This document shows positions 49,992 through 63,495 of a stretch of DNA of 64,000 nt, one piece after another; the stretch's first letter is position 1, and each line of letters opens with the position of its first letter. The notes beneath the pieces were generated by a model, which was given only the letters and a program-made list of their open reading frames with translations, searched no databases and was not told the DNA's origin. The stretch comes from Chionis minor (lineage: Eukaryota; Chordata; Aves; Charadriiformes; Chionididae), in assembly GCA_013398295.1 (NCBI GenBank), contig VZSF01001345.1:273697-337696 (forward strand), in the 5' to 3' direction. A program made the position numbers and the translations under genes.

Positions 49992-52900
49992 ACCTGCATT
50001 CTTTCAAAACTTTGAGGAATGATAACTGTAAGACAAAATTATAGTTGGTTCCCCCTGCGGCCTCATATTTTCCCCCATGTCTAATAAAAACCCACAGTGG
50101 GTCAGACTGGCTGTGACACCAGCAGGCAGTGCTGTTGGCTGCAGTGCAGTTGCTGCAGCTCACAGCGGCAGAACTCACAAACCTCCAAACTTGTTTCTTT
50201 CCTTGGCTGCACATCTTGGCCTCGCCATAGAGAAGAGGTGGGTTTCAAAAATTTGACTGAAAGAAATAATCCTTCAGACTTTTTTGTTTTGTTTTTCTGT
50301 TTGTCAATGAACTGAACTCTGTATTTTACTCAGGTTTCAGTTTCCTTATGGTTCTTTACATTCCTTTTTTCCTTCTGAAATTTTATTTCCTTTGGAATAT
50401 ATATGGGGTAAATTTGCCCTCAATAATGGGTGTTAATCTTATTTCCACCTTGTCCCCCCCTTTACCTGTGTACTATCTGCTGTCATAATGAGGAAAGAAT
50501 AAGAGAAAAATGCTCTAAAAGTATTCAACCTTGTTGTTTACAGGACATGATATGACATGACATGACACAACATGACTTTTTACACCAGTTTTTCAGGAAG
50601 TTATTCAGAGCACAGAAGATAATTGCCTATACTTCAGATGTTAGTAACAGTCATATAACAACAAAATATGCAGCATTACTCCTGTTTATAGCCAAAAGAG
50701 GACATTATTATTTTTTAAATAGCTGAAAATGTAACTTTGGTATCCTCCATCAGGAGGAAAACTGTGAGTAAATGTTGAAATTTTCAAGTCAAAGTCAGAT
50801 CACATACAAAGATTTCTGCTGTCTTGGGTCACACATTGGTTGACCTGAAGTCACTTCATACTTCAAACATTAGGACAGAGACAAATACATTTGAAAGACA
50901 AAGTTGAAAGCACATTGAAAGTCTGTTCTTGACTCAGTGATTCTTGTCTTAGAACAATTGAATGTACGGCAGCTGGGACTCAAGGAAGGGAAAGAAAAGA
51001 AAAAGGTATTTAAGAGCACTGTAACAGTTTGTTTGCACTTATTTTTGTTGAATGTGTTCCAAATCTTCAAGGCTGCAAACATGTTTTATCTCACAGAATG
51101 GAGTTACTGTCTTATGCAGAACAGGGATTCCATACTCACATTCCTGTTATAGATCATAAATTATTGTGTTAAAAGAATTCTGGTTGATCTGTCATCAATA
51201 GAAATTGCTTTAAATACTTTTCCATAAGCATTTTCAAAGCTATTACATTCTTTTGTTTTATTTGCATAATTAATATTGTTTCTTGGAATGGTTTCAGGAT
51301 GTAATTTTTATTTGGTGAAGGCTGCACTAGCCAAGTCCCTGGTGCCATGTCAGTTTCTTGGCCAACAAGGTCTGAATAATTGATCAAATTGAAGGATCAG
51401 GTTTGAATTCTTCAGCAAAACCAATGTATCACAACATGGAAAAAGTTAGGAGGGAGAAGTAAATTGCAGTCCCATTTGCCTTAGACGACCTTCTGCAAGA
51501 CTTTATTTCAAAACAGTCCAGATGTCTCATTATGATTTTTTTCATTATTCAAAATCCAGTTTTGATGACTTAAATTCAAGGATGTTTGTATTGTAAGATA
51601 GGTTGCAAGCTCTCCTGCAATCTACCATGACATCTATTCTTCTCAGTGGGCTGTGCTGGGAATTTTTTTATAAGGAACTTTAAGATTATGCCCAAACTAG
51701 ATAATGTCAGTAAAATCTAATCCCAATTAATTGAAAATCACCAAGGAGGAAGAAGAAGAAAAAAACAAAGTGGCTCTTTTTGGTGAAAACATTCATCAAA
51801 TTTTTAGCTTTAGCAAATTAATGGCCCAAGCCCATCAGATAGCTGGTAAAGTACTTCTGCTGCAGTCTTTACAAATAACATGGAGGCAGAAAAAAAGAGA
51901 AGTTGGCAGCCAGTTGTTATTAGTACAAATAACAGGAATTATCTCATAATGCTATGTTGTTCAAACACTGATTAAAACTCTCAATGTATTTCGGTGTGAG
52001 CATCTACAACACTTTCTTTGTAGTTTGGGCCCTGCCTTCAATATTACTTTGAATTTGAACCTTGATCTCAGTCATCAATATCTTCTTCCTCTCTCTTGCC
52101 TTCCCCCAAATGGTGTTTAAAACTTCACTTCCTCTTTTTGATGTATTTGATCATTGAAATAATAGATACTACTGCTGGCAGTAAAAACTTAGTAGCATGT
52201 CAGGCAGAAGTAGTGGATAAACTGAGCATTTTTTTGAAAAATCAAGAGCATCTATTACTTTGTGGTTTGTGTCCAGGATTGGAAGCCAATAATACCTTTT
52301 TCATGTATTTAGGCAATTCAAGTTGCCAAGATTGCTTCGGAAAGAAAAAGTACTATGTGAATCTCAAGTGTTCAATAATGAGTTGTTAAGGAATTCCATC
52401 AGTCTAAAACAAACAATTCATGTTAGTATCTGAAATTTGATTTCTGAAAAGTTGTATTTATCAAACCCACAGTTTTTTAAGAGTTTTCTGTCTGATAACA
52501 TAACTTTATAAAAATTACCTAGCCTTGAAAATACAGGTTGCTCAGCTCTAGATTCTGATTCTAATATAATTAAGTCATTGTTCTGGTTGTTTATAAAAAC
52601 TTGTTTTGAGATGGATTTTTCTTAGATTTCTGAATTAAAATTATTTCTTTGACATCCTGGAGAGCCTAGAAAGTTAGCAGTTTTTTTCTGTTCCTCAGTC
52701 TGGGCTTATAATTTTGTAGACCTTAAGAAATTACCAAGAAACTCAGTTAAAATAGAGAAAATTTTCTTTTGAGGCTCTGCCACTAGCTTTTCAGGGATTT
52801 TCTGTTTTAGAAGTTGTTACACAGTCTTTCACTAGCTGGTAAAGCTCATTTTGACTGGGGAGGCTTTTTATATACATAGCAAACACCTTAAGTATAAATA

Positions 52901-53462
52901 TGGGATTTCTATTTTTGTTGAGATACATAGTAATACGGAACAATTAAAAGTGCAAAATTTTTTACGTAATTTTTTATGTAGTTATGTAAATGCTGCAGCT
53001 TAGAGGGGTTTTTTAGCCTGCAGAATAGAGCTTTCTTCCCTTATTCTGCATGATAACCTTTCAATGAAAAGTCAAAGGTAGCTTTGACCTGCACGAAAGG
53101 GCATACAGCTATTATGCTCCTGATGCTTAATAGGAAATAAAACATTTTGAGAGGAATGTGAAATAATGATTTGTTGAAGTAGGCGCAGTTGAGTCTGGAT
53201 AATTTTAACCAGTGATATTTTTAAATAACTAATGACAGAAGGTAAGATAGAGTACAGATTTAGCAGTGGGGTTGGCATGTGCACTGACAAAGGTGTTTTA
53301 TTTTGCAAAAGAGCTGAAGTAGTAGAGGGCTGAATGGAAAGTCGCACATAAACCAGTTCAGATTGCTGGATAGCAGGTAACAGAATGGAGTTGTCATACA
53401 ATGTCTCACTGTTATAGTCTACAGAAAATATATTAGACAAAGCTCTTCTTAGCAACCCCTGT

Positions 53463-53498
53463 GTTGGTCTGGTGACGCGAGTTGGTCTGGTGAACTGA
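53463..53498 (+). repeat. 18-bp tandem pair with local CpGs
   Basis: GTTGGTCTGGTGACGCGA is followed directly by GTTGGTCTGGTGAACTGA. Four CpG dinucleotides fall within about 45 bp in and just after it, in an otherwise CpG-poor region. Confidence 0.8.
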
Positions 53499-54579
53499 GG
53501 CGAATTGCTGAAGCGAGAAATCTAAGATTACAGGAGCATCTTTCTTCCCTAAATCCAGGCTTATTCTGCTTTATGACTTGTTTGCATGCATGACTTTGCT
53601 AATACCTTATAATAAGTTAGCAGGAAAGGACCATGCCTATGAAGATCATTGTTGTAACTAATGGATGTATGTAATGGATGTTTTTTTACAAATGTAATAC
53701 TATATATAACTTTACCTGTCTGTGAAGAATTGGTGTCATTCCTCATTTAGTTTGCTTAAAGACAACTATAAAGAAGATACAGGCATGTGTGCATACAAAT
53801 ACACACAGTAAAACGTCAAAAGCACTTACCTGAATAAAGTGAGTAGAGTAATTTTGAACATGAATGTGTCTTCTTTTTTGAAAATAATTTCTAAAACTTG
53901 AAAGTTTTTGGCAACAAATATAGCTTAGGCTAAGCAAGTCACTTGGCCTGTCCTAATGCTTTAAACCTCACACCTGAGAGTTTTATTTCTTGAACCAAGC
54001 AGAACCAAGTTTAATTTCTTCCTTTTAATGAATGAATAAACTTTGGAGTAAAGATTTCAAACAGAAAATTGAAACTGAGAGTGGTAACAAGCTGAATTGT
54101 TTAATATGAGATAATTAAGCTCCTAGAGAATCTTATATGGTTCACAATCTAGTCTATTGCTACTGTTAGACACGTTTCTGATAAATATTTTACAACTGAA
54201 ATTGCTGCACTAGCAGGAAGGGTTATAAATCATATTATTTACCGGTTCTAAATTATTATTAATAAAAATAAACAGCAGCTACACAGTGATCATAAAAATT
54301 ATTTTAATAAAAAAAGAAAAACTAAGTTCTCACTTTGTTGTAAATTTATACCCCTTTTTAATTTCCTCCATGTGTCTACGTGTAAAGGTGTTTAGATAAA
54401 GCATTCAGTAGCTAATATTGAGTATTTAATTAATTTAATTAATTTTCATAATTTTTGTTTCAGAAGATTTGGCATGCCTTTCTACATCCTGAATCACTAC
54501 TCTTGATTCAGTCACAACTGAAAATATGGGAGATTTTCTTTGCAGGCTGTAATTATGCATCTGTTATCCTAGCTTCAAG

Positions 54580-54637
54580 TCTCCTTCCCTCCCCTTCCCT
54601 TCCCTTCCCTTCCTCTTCCCTTTCCCTTCCCTCTTCT
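54580..54637 (+). repeat. Homopyrimidine (CCCTT)n tract, 58 nt
   Basis: Uninterrupted C/T run built of CCCTT and CCTT units. It is a microsatellite capable in principle of triplex formation and is a likely length polymorphism. Confidence 0.88.
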
Positions 54638-57252
54638 ACTCACAAAGTGTTTGCAATAAACAGTAAAGACAAAGGAGACCACCTTCTCTCCTCCCTGAGT
54701 GAGGATGACGTTGCAATAGATGTTAAGTACAGTTAGTGTCTCTCAGCATACTGTAAAAGTGTGCTTTCAGACCTGAGATCTTTCAAAAGGAGTGAAAAAG
54801 CTGGAAGCACCTCTATCTGCCTTTACCCTACGCACTGTAGCTTACTGTGAGAATGATGCTATTGTATCAGAAATTCTGAGATCTCAACTAAAAGTAAAGT
54901 TCTTCTGCCTCTCGTTACAGCTTGCTACTGAACACTGAGAACATTCTCATTGCACACTGCCTCTGCCCTATCTGCTCTAATAACTTCCTGGGTTTTTATA
55001 CAGCAGCATGTTAAATGCTGTATTAACCAAAATGAAGCACATTCTTTTAATTGATTGGTATTTTTCTAAATCTGGACTTTCAAATTTTTGTAATAAATGC
55101 TTTTAGCAAAAAAGCAATATACTTCTAGTATTTATTATGACATGATAGTAAAAAGGAATCTATAGTAAGATTTCCTTTTATCTGGACAATGGCCCATCAA
55201 ACTCAAATGTTACTACTACTAGTTATCTCCAATTTTATGGCTATTCTGTTGGGGTTTTTTTAATGTATCTTCCAGAGTGAAGATGTTTATGATAAATGTG
55301 TGTGCATCCTGTTATTTGGAAAAATCGATGTGTGAGGGATGTTAGATTTAGGTGATAATGATTATAATTATTGCAAACTTTTTATATCAGTAGTTTTAGC
55401 AAGCATACGTATCTTCATATATATTGAAAAAATTAAATTAATCTATTATTCACATTTTAAATGCTCATATGTACACTTATTGGAGAGATGGGAAATATAT
55501 TTAAAAGGCAACAGAACAACTATTAATCAGTTATTACACAGCTGTTTAAATCCATGCTTAGTAGAAGATATATTTTAAACCATGATGTCAATCAAATCTT
55601 TAAATAAGTAGTGACTTATAGGTAAGAACTGATGAAAGATATCATGATTTTTTTTTTTCCTGATCTGAAATACTTGTATTTTGTGGAACAGGAAACAAAT
55701 GGCACGGAGGAATAATATTATCACAACACACAATTTACTGAAATGCAATGCTCTAGTTCAGTGAGGTGTCTCCCAATAGATAGATAAATTGTTCTTAAGG
55801 TTCTTGCTGAAGAAGTTCCCGAAGCATATTATGTGGCCTGCTGTGACTGGGTTGTATCTTTCTAGATCAGTAGTAATAAAATGGCTGAAGCCAAGGAGAT
55901 CAACGTGCAGGAAATATGTTGAAGAATTAATTGTCACAGTAGTAGAATAGCTATCAGATATTAATGATATTTTTTAGCATTCATCTTGGACATGGGAAAT
56001 CAAATGTCACTAAAAGAGTAGACTGGGGTAGCAGAAAAAAGCAGAAAGGTGGTTTTGTTCAGGAGAGAGTCTTAACTTAAATCTGGACCAGTTGAAAAGG
56101 AGTTAGCTAGTTATATGACAGAAAGGACCATAGTTCTTCCTTCCAACCTACTGTGAAAGGTTAGAGGAGAAACTGTGAACAGGAAAATCATCCTGGACTC
56201 CTAAATTCCAAAGGACTGAAGCATGGCGGGTGCTCTGGTGCAGAGAGATAAAAGCAGATATTTGATCATTTGATTAAAATCTGTGTTCAGTTTATGCTAA
56301 GCAAGCTAAGAAGTAGCTAAGGGACCCTTTGAGAAGGCCATGTTTGTAGCATGTTTTTGGAAAAGTAATCAAACTGAACAGTTAAAAATATCCAGCTAAT
56401 GTTCAGAGGCATTTCAAAAAAAGTGTTTCACTTAAGTATGTTATGATAGTTTTAACTTCCACATTGAACACCAAAGGGGTCAATGAAAAGCTGTTGTTCT
56501 TAAATTAAAATTTTGCTTTGAAAACAACAAAAAAATCATACAACAACTCTTTAAAGTATTTCACAATTTAAATAAGAGGTTGGGTCCAATTTCATATTTC
56601 CTGCACTTTCTCTTGGTATAAAGATTGAATTTAATGATTTCGCCAATATATACAATCACCATATCAACTGCCTAATATGACATGACAGAGCACTGGAAAC
56701 ATTCCTTGGAGAGAAATGCTACAGAGTATTAGAGGATTAAAAAAATGAAATGATTGACTCAAGTTGACAGACCAGTTATTTTTAAAACAGCTTCAGATAA
56801 GTTTTAAAATGCAAGTGATGCCCTCGCTGACAAAATCTGTCCTGTGCTAGTTATTTCAGGAATAAGAGTGGCTTGGTTTCTGTTCAAGGCATTTAATTCT
56901 GACATTTTCCATTTTATTTAATAAAACTAAAATTTCAGAAAGGTGTATTTGTGGCCCTACTTGGATCAATATCTTCAAGGGTTAATCCAAAATGTTTAAA
57001 AATTATGTAACTTTTGACAGGGTTCAAATTTACAGATAGAGATTTCCCTATGGCTGATTTTACAGAATGTATCAATTTTTCCCTAATTTTAGCCACAGAA
57101 CACATCTTTTTGAATCTCTTGCCTCAGGAAAACACATTGCCCACATGTACAAGCACAATGAAGAAGCCTTTCTTAGCCAAGACAATAGGTATACGAACAA
57201 TTTCACTGACTATCGTAAGCCATGCAGAAGTTAGTATTCTCTGTTGAGGGTC

Positions 57253-57280
57253 GGGGGGTTGGGGTCTTTTTGGGGGTGGG
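57253..57280 (+). other. G-quadruplex motif in a G/T-rich tract
   Basis: Runs of 6, 4, 5 and 3 G are separated by loops of 2, 7 and 1 bases. It lies just before a long T-rich tract ending in TTCCTTCCCAG (57333), a strong splice-acceptor-like sequence. Confidence 0.65.
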
Positions 57281-57676
57281 TTGGTTTTTTGTTGGATTTT
57301 TTTGCTGTTTGGTTTTTGTTTTTTCCTTCCCAGAACCCCAGGAGACTGAATTCATGGAAAAAGTCTACTTACAAAAAAGTTTGTGGAACAAAGCCACTGT
57401 TGTAGTTTTCACAGATGATTTCATTAAAAAATGATGGCTAATTTGGTTAGACAAGCTATGAAGAGACACAAGGTAATTTGTTGGTGATATTATTTACGAC
57501 AAATAATTTGCCAACATTTTAATGATACTATTTAATCATTACTTATACCCTGCCTTAAAATAGGGGATTATTAGTTTCTGGAGGTTTATCCTTTCCCTGT
57601 GTTGCTTAAAGTTTTCCTGCAGTTGTAAATGGCTCCAGGAACCACCATGTAAGACTGTTTCTTTATTTTTGCCTAG

Positions 57677-57733
57677 CGCATTGTGTGATGAAGTCCTTGC
57701 TCACGTTTTTTTTAGCTCTTCTTACTGCAAATG
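57677..57733 (+). CDS. Candidate first coding exon encoding a signal peptide (unidentified gene)
   Basis: A polypyrimidine tract ending TTGCCTAG (57676) precedes 11 untranslated bases and an ATG at 57688 with G at -3. The frame reads MKSLLTFFLALLTAN and then a split glycine codon (G/GT), interrupted by the donor GTAAGA at 57734. A basic N-terminus, an L/F core and a small-residue end form a standard secretory signal peptide. A leader exon ending in phase 1 is the usual gene structure for immunoglobulin-superfamily and many other secreted proteins. Upstream, another strong acceptor (57333) and a donor (CACAAG/GTAATT at 57472) could delimit a 5' untranslated exon at 57334-57471. I could not find a convincing next exon, and the T-rich splice tract itself tends to encode F and L, so chance remains a serious alternative. 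Confidence 0.25.
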
Positions 57734-60700
57734 GTAAGAAAAAAACGTCCTTTCAAAAAAGGACAGATCAGTGACTGGCCGCATTTGGTTGTCTTAAATG
57801 CAAATTTCTTTCTGTCATTCTTCTATGTGAGCTATGACAGTAAAATGTCTGGCATAACTGTGGGAGAGAAACGTGTCCAAGAAAAGAAATGTAAAGGTGT
57901 CCTTTTTTGATGCATCTGCATTATGAACTCCCTACAATGTCCTGGGCACTCTTTTCTTACTGCACTTTTTTTTAAGCTTCTTTTTTTTTACTAAATCTTG
58001 AGTTCAGACTATTTGTTGCCATATTCCAGCCATTCCAGCACAGGTGAACTCAGTGGGAATGAGGGCTAGGAACCTCTCCTTTTAGCAAACTACATGTTGT
58101 GTTTGGTTGCCTGCACACATTAAAGGAACAAGGAATGACACTGTACATCTGTCCTGGCTTTGCCCTTCTAATCAAGAACTCTGCTGGGTTGCTGCCTCTC
58201 TGAAGAAGCTGCTACTTCCGCTGCTCAATTTCCTTTTGCTCTACGTACCCTCACCAGGACTGTGCTCATCTCTCCCTTCACGATTTTTAGTCAAGGAGCT
58301 GCAGGGAAAATGTTGTGGTCTGAAAGCTTCACAGCATTTCAGGCTGTTTGGAAATTCTGCTAGTTGCTCACCTGGTACCAATTAATATTTCTGGGATATT
58401 TGACCCAAATCGAAATCTACGTGTAATTTTTCCTCCCTTTTGTCATTTGGACTTTCAATTTTCAGTCACTTGGAGTAGGATCTGGCCCACTCTATAATGA
58501 CTGGCGAGTTTCAAATGTACACAGGTTAAGTAATTGGTTTTGGCAGTTTATTCTTGTCATGGGTCTGACCCATGCTGAAATGCATGCAAGTCTTTATACA
58601 TGTCTGGAAGTCAGAGTAATTCTCTGAATAGATTGAAGGTCTGAACACAACCTCAAGAAAAGCTTTTCCTTTGCTTTGCACCGTACTTGGGCTATCACTC
58701 TATTCGTGCTGGCTTGAAGATGGAAGGTGCGTCTCAGTGTTTCGGACAGGTTGTCTCAGCTGAATGATTGCCTGAGCAGAAATTGGTTACAAGTGCTACA
58801 CCAACACAGCAGGGTAATGCTGTTCATGGCCATGTAATGGAAATACAAACCAGAGGTAGCTCTGGTAGGCTTTAAGTTACTTGCCATGCTATCTGTAGGA
58901 CAGCAAAAGTACATAGTCTTAACATTTTAGACGGTTTTCTGTATGAAGTGCAGACTAAAAGAAATTGATCTCAGTATCAAAGTTAGGCTCATATCTTTGC
59001 TGCTGCAGAAGACGAACAAGCTCAATGTCTAAAGTTCTTGCAGTCCACAGCAGCGCAGACTAAGCTAACTGCCTATGTTTGGTTTGGTTTCGTTTGGGCT
59101 TTTTTTTTTTCCCCTGAGAAGGTACCAAATTCCTTGTTAGTATAAAGATGGTGGATGTTCCTCCAGCCATTTTGGCTTAGCAGACAGGAGAGTGAAGTCC
59201 TGTGTTCCAGCAGTATCCTTTTTCACAATGGTCCTTTCTGGCTTATTTTAGGGCAACTATTCAGAGAAATCTCTGAATCAGACATCTTCTGCCTGGATTC
59301 GTATGCCACGTATGAAAACATAGGGTTATTCTGTCCCTAAATTACTGCCCATGTAGTGAGTCCTAATTACTGTATTCTGCATAAATAGCAGAAGCATAGT
59401 TGAGGTAATGACTTATTTGGCACTCTAAACAACCCCCAGCTATTGCCCATTATCTTTCTCTGTAATGACCCTCAGATCCCTCTTGCCTCTGACGTGCACT
59501 TCTTTTTGGGCAATACAGCCACCAAACTTGTTATGTTAGGTCCTGTGTCAGATACTGTTTTCATTTAACTCTACCTTTGCCACATACCAAATTAGTTCTT
59601 CAAAAATGCTGGAATAACTAGTGTGACATCTTTTATAGTAGAGCTGTATATTCTGCTTTATGCAGAAAATCTTTCTTTAGAGGTGGAATATTTATGATTA
59701 AGTTCCTCCCTTACCTAATCCCCATGAAACCTTGGTTAAATCCTACTGCGCTCCAGTTATTATTGTAGCTCTCGGTGTTTAGGGCTTTTAATTTGATAGA
59801 TTTTAAAATGAAGTGCAGAATAGGAGGAAACTTTTATTTGGAGTCTAACTGGAAAAATACATTTTTTTATCAGATGTTCTGAAAGATGGGCTTTTTCTAG
59901 GTTTCTTTGTTAAGACTGAAAACCACTGTGGAAATAATAAAACTTCATCTTTTTTAATACCCAATATTTAATTAATTGCTTCTGTTCAGCAGTTAGGGGA
60001 TCTGTTATGTTAACCAAACCTTGTTTTCTGGGGACTGTTTTTGAAGCTCAGTCTGTCATAGTAGTCATCACAGAATTCGTATGCCTAGAAAACACGGAAT
60101 CAGCATGCAAATTTATCATTCTGCTGAAAAATAAAATGAGAGCTGAAGAACCCTTTGAAACAGCACTATCATTCACCAAATGACAATTTTGCTGGCAGTA
60201 CTATCTTACCTTTCCTGTAGTGATTTCTTCTTGTCATGAAGGGAATAGTTATTACGATTTCCTAGTTCTTATTTTGCTTCTTAAGTAACCTAATCTTAAA
60301 TGGAATATAGTCATCTGCTTGACTGACCCATCTTCCTCTCGCAGTTTGAAAATGCTATATATAGTTTATGACTCATTGAATATGCCAAATCTTGTGGTTT
60401 TAAGACTATATTCATGGTTACTGAGTCGGACACATGTCTGGATACAAACATTTCACTCCTGAATGATAAGAGGAAATCTAATGAGTAAAATTATTTGAGA
60501 TGACTTAATTAGAGGCTTCTAAATATGGAATGTGTCCAATTTTAAATATTAAATAATAAACTATGGGGGAAAGGTAAGGGAAAGACAAGATACTGTACAC
60601 AGCAAAGTATAGCCATTATGATTTTTTGAAACATTCTATCAATCTAGAAATATCTATACACTGAGAACACTAAAACTGGCAGCTGTTCTGTGTTCAACTT

Positions 60701-63434
60701 TCGAAGTTGACTCTAGTGACCTGTGACATATTGTTTCACCAAACAGAAAGCTATTGAAAAGCTCTATGCATTTACACAGCTCCCTCTTAAGTTATAATGC
60801 AGGTACTTTGCTATTAGTTTGTGCATACAGCAGGTAGTCAGAGAATTGTTACATCTGTGCCCATCTGCACAAAACTCCAATGAAAAGAAATGAGTGAGCA
60901 GAGATAGGAGTGACAAGGGATTATAAACATTAGAGACTTAATTAAACCACAAAAGCTCCTGCAAGGTTCAGGCTGGTAAACGTATATCTTCCTTTGCTGA
61001 ACTATGATAGGAAAAATTATTCTGGTTGCCTAGCAACTATATTACACAAGCTAACTCAGTGGAAAATCTTTGGGTTTGATAGCAAATAAAAAATGGACAT
61101 TCCATGTGAAGAGAATAAGATTTCCCCAGAACCTTTAGTCAACTGACAAATTCGTTGCATGTTATTACAAATTAAAATGCTAATGAGTCTGGGAATATTT
61201 TGTGGGAAATCATAGATAGTCAATATGGCTTAACATCTTACAAAAAATGATGAATTGGCGTGTAAGAACAGAATACTAAGTGTATCCAAAGCACACAGTG
61301 TTGGTTTGTTGAGGAAAAGCAAAGACTGAGAATCCTAGTGAGAAAAAAAGTTGATTTTGGAAGATCTTGGTTACACCTTCCAGTGTATATGACCATTTTC
61401 CACACCCATGATGTTCATTTAGCAGTTCTTTTGCAATTTAGCCTTGAATAGAGAAGGAAGAGGAAAATGCTAACAAATTAATATTTTCAAAGATCAGCTT
61501 CAGAACACTATATTGCAGCAGCCCAACTCTGTCAATTGCTGAGCACCCACCTGCAGCAAAACTTGTTGCTTGACTGGGCTTCAGAGCAATTCCTTATGTC
61601 CTTGAGAAAGAAGCAGCACAAGCTGTCCCAAAGATGAAAGGTGCTGTTTGTATTGTGCTGGGTTAAAGAATATTACATTGATATAATGCTCATAGCTGGT
61701 GTTACATATACCACAGGTAGCTTTCTTTTGGTTCTTTTTCTTCAGAAGGCAGAGCTTTCTTACCATACAAGTCCTTTTCCTATCCAGTGCAAACCAGAAA
61801 TATTTCTTTGTTTGAGTAGTATCCCTTCATAACTTCTTCTGTTACACATGGTAATCAAATTCATGGCGAGTTTAAAATTTTTTTATCCATGGACATATAC
61901 CAACAAAACTACTCTGAATCCCACTGTGGGCACTAGGAGATCTAAATATGGGAAGATAATAATAGGTTCTGCACAGTGAAGTGGATCAGGAACAGTAGAT
62001 CAGAGACTAGTTAGGACACCTGCAGCACCCTATAGCGGGGGTCTCTAGAAGATAGTATGAAGTGGCTGTCTCTGTCTATAACAGTGACAACAGCTTGTGG
62101 CCAGTGAGTCCATGCTGTATGTGGGACCTCTCATCTGCCTCCCCTAAGCCCTCCAAGTTCATACAGCTCATGAGGCTAAACTGCAACACAGCTTCAAGCT
62201 CTGTCAAGTTGTACTACAAGTCTTTTAGATCCTCTAGTGGAGATTAATTTTTGCAAGGTTGTTTTACATATAACTGTTTTATTAAAAAGAAATAAAAATT
62301 GACCTCTGCTGAGTTTATTGGTCTTTGTTTTGCTTCAGGAAAGTTTGACTTGTGGCTTGTGAGCAGACAGAGCTGAACTCACTTAGCAGCGTGGGGGAAA
62401 AGCTTGCTGTGCTAGTACTCCTGTGCAGAATACAGAAACAATTTTCCTCATGCAACTGTAACCCAATAACAAGGTAGTGTATTTCTCTGCATTACAACAT
62501 GTTCTCTAGGCTAGATTGCAGCCTTTAGCTCCTGCAACCATTCCTGAAATCACAGTTACTTGTGAAGGACCTGAGAAGGACTAGGTGAATTGTAGTCACA
62601 GTGTCTGTAAAGGTATGAAGAAGAAATATGTGTACTTAGTAGAGTGATGGAGTTAATTAGGGACATAGAGATATGATTATGATAGGATAAGGCATAACTC
62701 CTGGTCATATGAAAATTTTGGTATAGGGTTTGTTTTGGGAAATTTGCTGCTGTCTTCCCTACTTGTGTTTGGTCTGCAATTTAATATTCACTTAAAAAAT
62801 AAAAGGACTTCAGAGTTGGATTTTAGATACTATCTGATATTTAAGAACCGGTAACACAAAACAGCTCATCTAGCTTTCTTTCTGCTCATTGTAAAGAACT
62901 ATTATTGCAAGCCCGTGTCTATACCTTTTGATTTTAAACGGAACAATATTCCTCTTTCTTACCTGATATGATGTTTGGAGCATCTACAGTGTGCTCATAA
63001 CGACTTTCATGTTTCAGTTGGTGAATGTCAGTAATGTTCATAGTAAACTGACTCATCCAATTAAGAAAGTTTCTAAATGCTTTGGGGGCCTTTGATACAA
63101 ATACTTTAAGCATTACAGTTTATTTTCCTTGCAGATTCCTAGTCAGAAAGAAAAGACAAATATTTTCATTTTGCAACATCTATTTGTTTTTAAAGCATAA
63201 GGGACTGATATTCTTTATCTTTAACTAATTTGAAATTTAAAGTAGCAATCCCTCCTAGCAAATAAGTATTTTAAATAGATGTGCAGCTCACAAGCTGATA
63301 AAAAGCATAACTGACTGTACCCATGTTAAGTTACAGATAGTCTTACCGACTGAGCTTTTAATAATTAGATGTGTCTGTTCTTAGATGTTTTATCACCTGC
63401 TTTAAACAGTCAGGTTCATCACAAAATCAAGGGA
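57734..63434. other. AT-rich single-copy stretch, no confirmed exon
   Basis: No repeat is recognised beyond a G/T then T-run patch near 59080-59113. Many short open stretches exist, but none shows an immunoglobulin, EGF, kinase or other familiar pattern. One in-phase, acceptor-preceded segment (59250-59340, ending in a stop) could chance-join to the leader candidate, but it has no motif support. Confidence 0.45.
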
Positions 63435-63495
63435 TACTTTAGGTTGGAAGGCACCTCTGGATGCCATCAGGTCCTGCCCACCTCTCTTGTGCATC
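63435..63495 (-). mobile_element. CR1 LINE 3' tail remnant
   Basis: The segment 'ttaggttggaaggcacctct' plus 'gatgccatcaggtcctgccc' matches the reverse complement of the last part of the CR1 3' UTR. Octamers are lost, and beyond 63495 the similarity fades. Confidence 0.7.

Larger units (their letters stand above)
49992..57333. other. AT-rich single-copy stretch, simple repeats only
   Basis: The first 350 bp (to about 50340) are more GC-rich and look like part of an unidentified element. Beyond that I see no transposon. Simple features are a GACAT/ATGAC 5-bp repeat near 50545-50577, an 18-bp tandem pair at 53463-53498, a 58-nt homopyrimidine tract at 54580-54637, and a G-rich quadruplex-type tract at 57253-57280. 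Open frames (for example 53072-53455 minus, 52096-52389 plus) show no known motif. Confidence 0.5.

Noticed and set aside
53072..53455. 127-codon minus-strand open frame
   Set aside because: Rich in L/S/I/Q with no motif I know; a length near the upper tail expected by chance in 64 kb read in six frames.
59250..59340. Acceptor-preceded segment in phase with the leader-exon candidate
   Set aside because: It ends quickly in a stop, has no domain motif, and no polyadenylation context was evident; joining it to the leader would be speculation.
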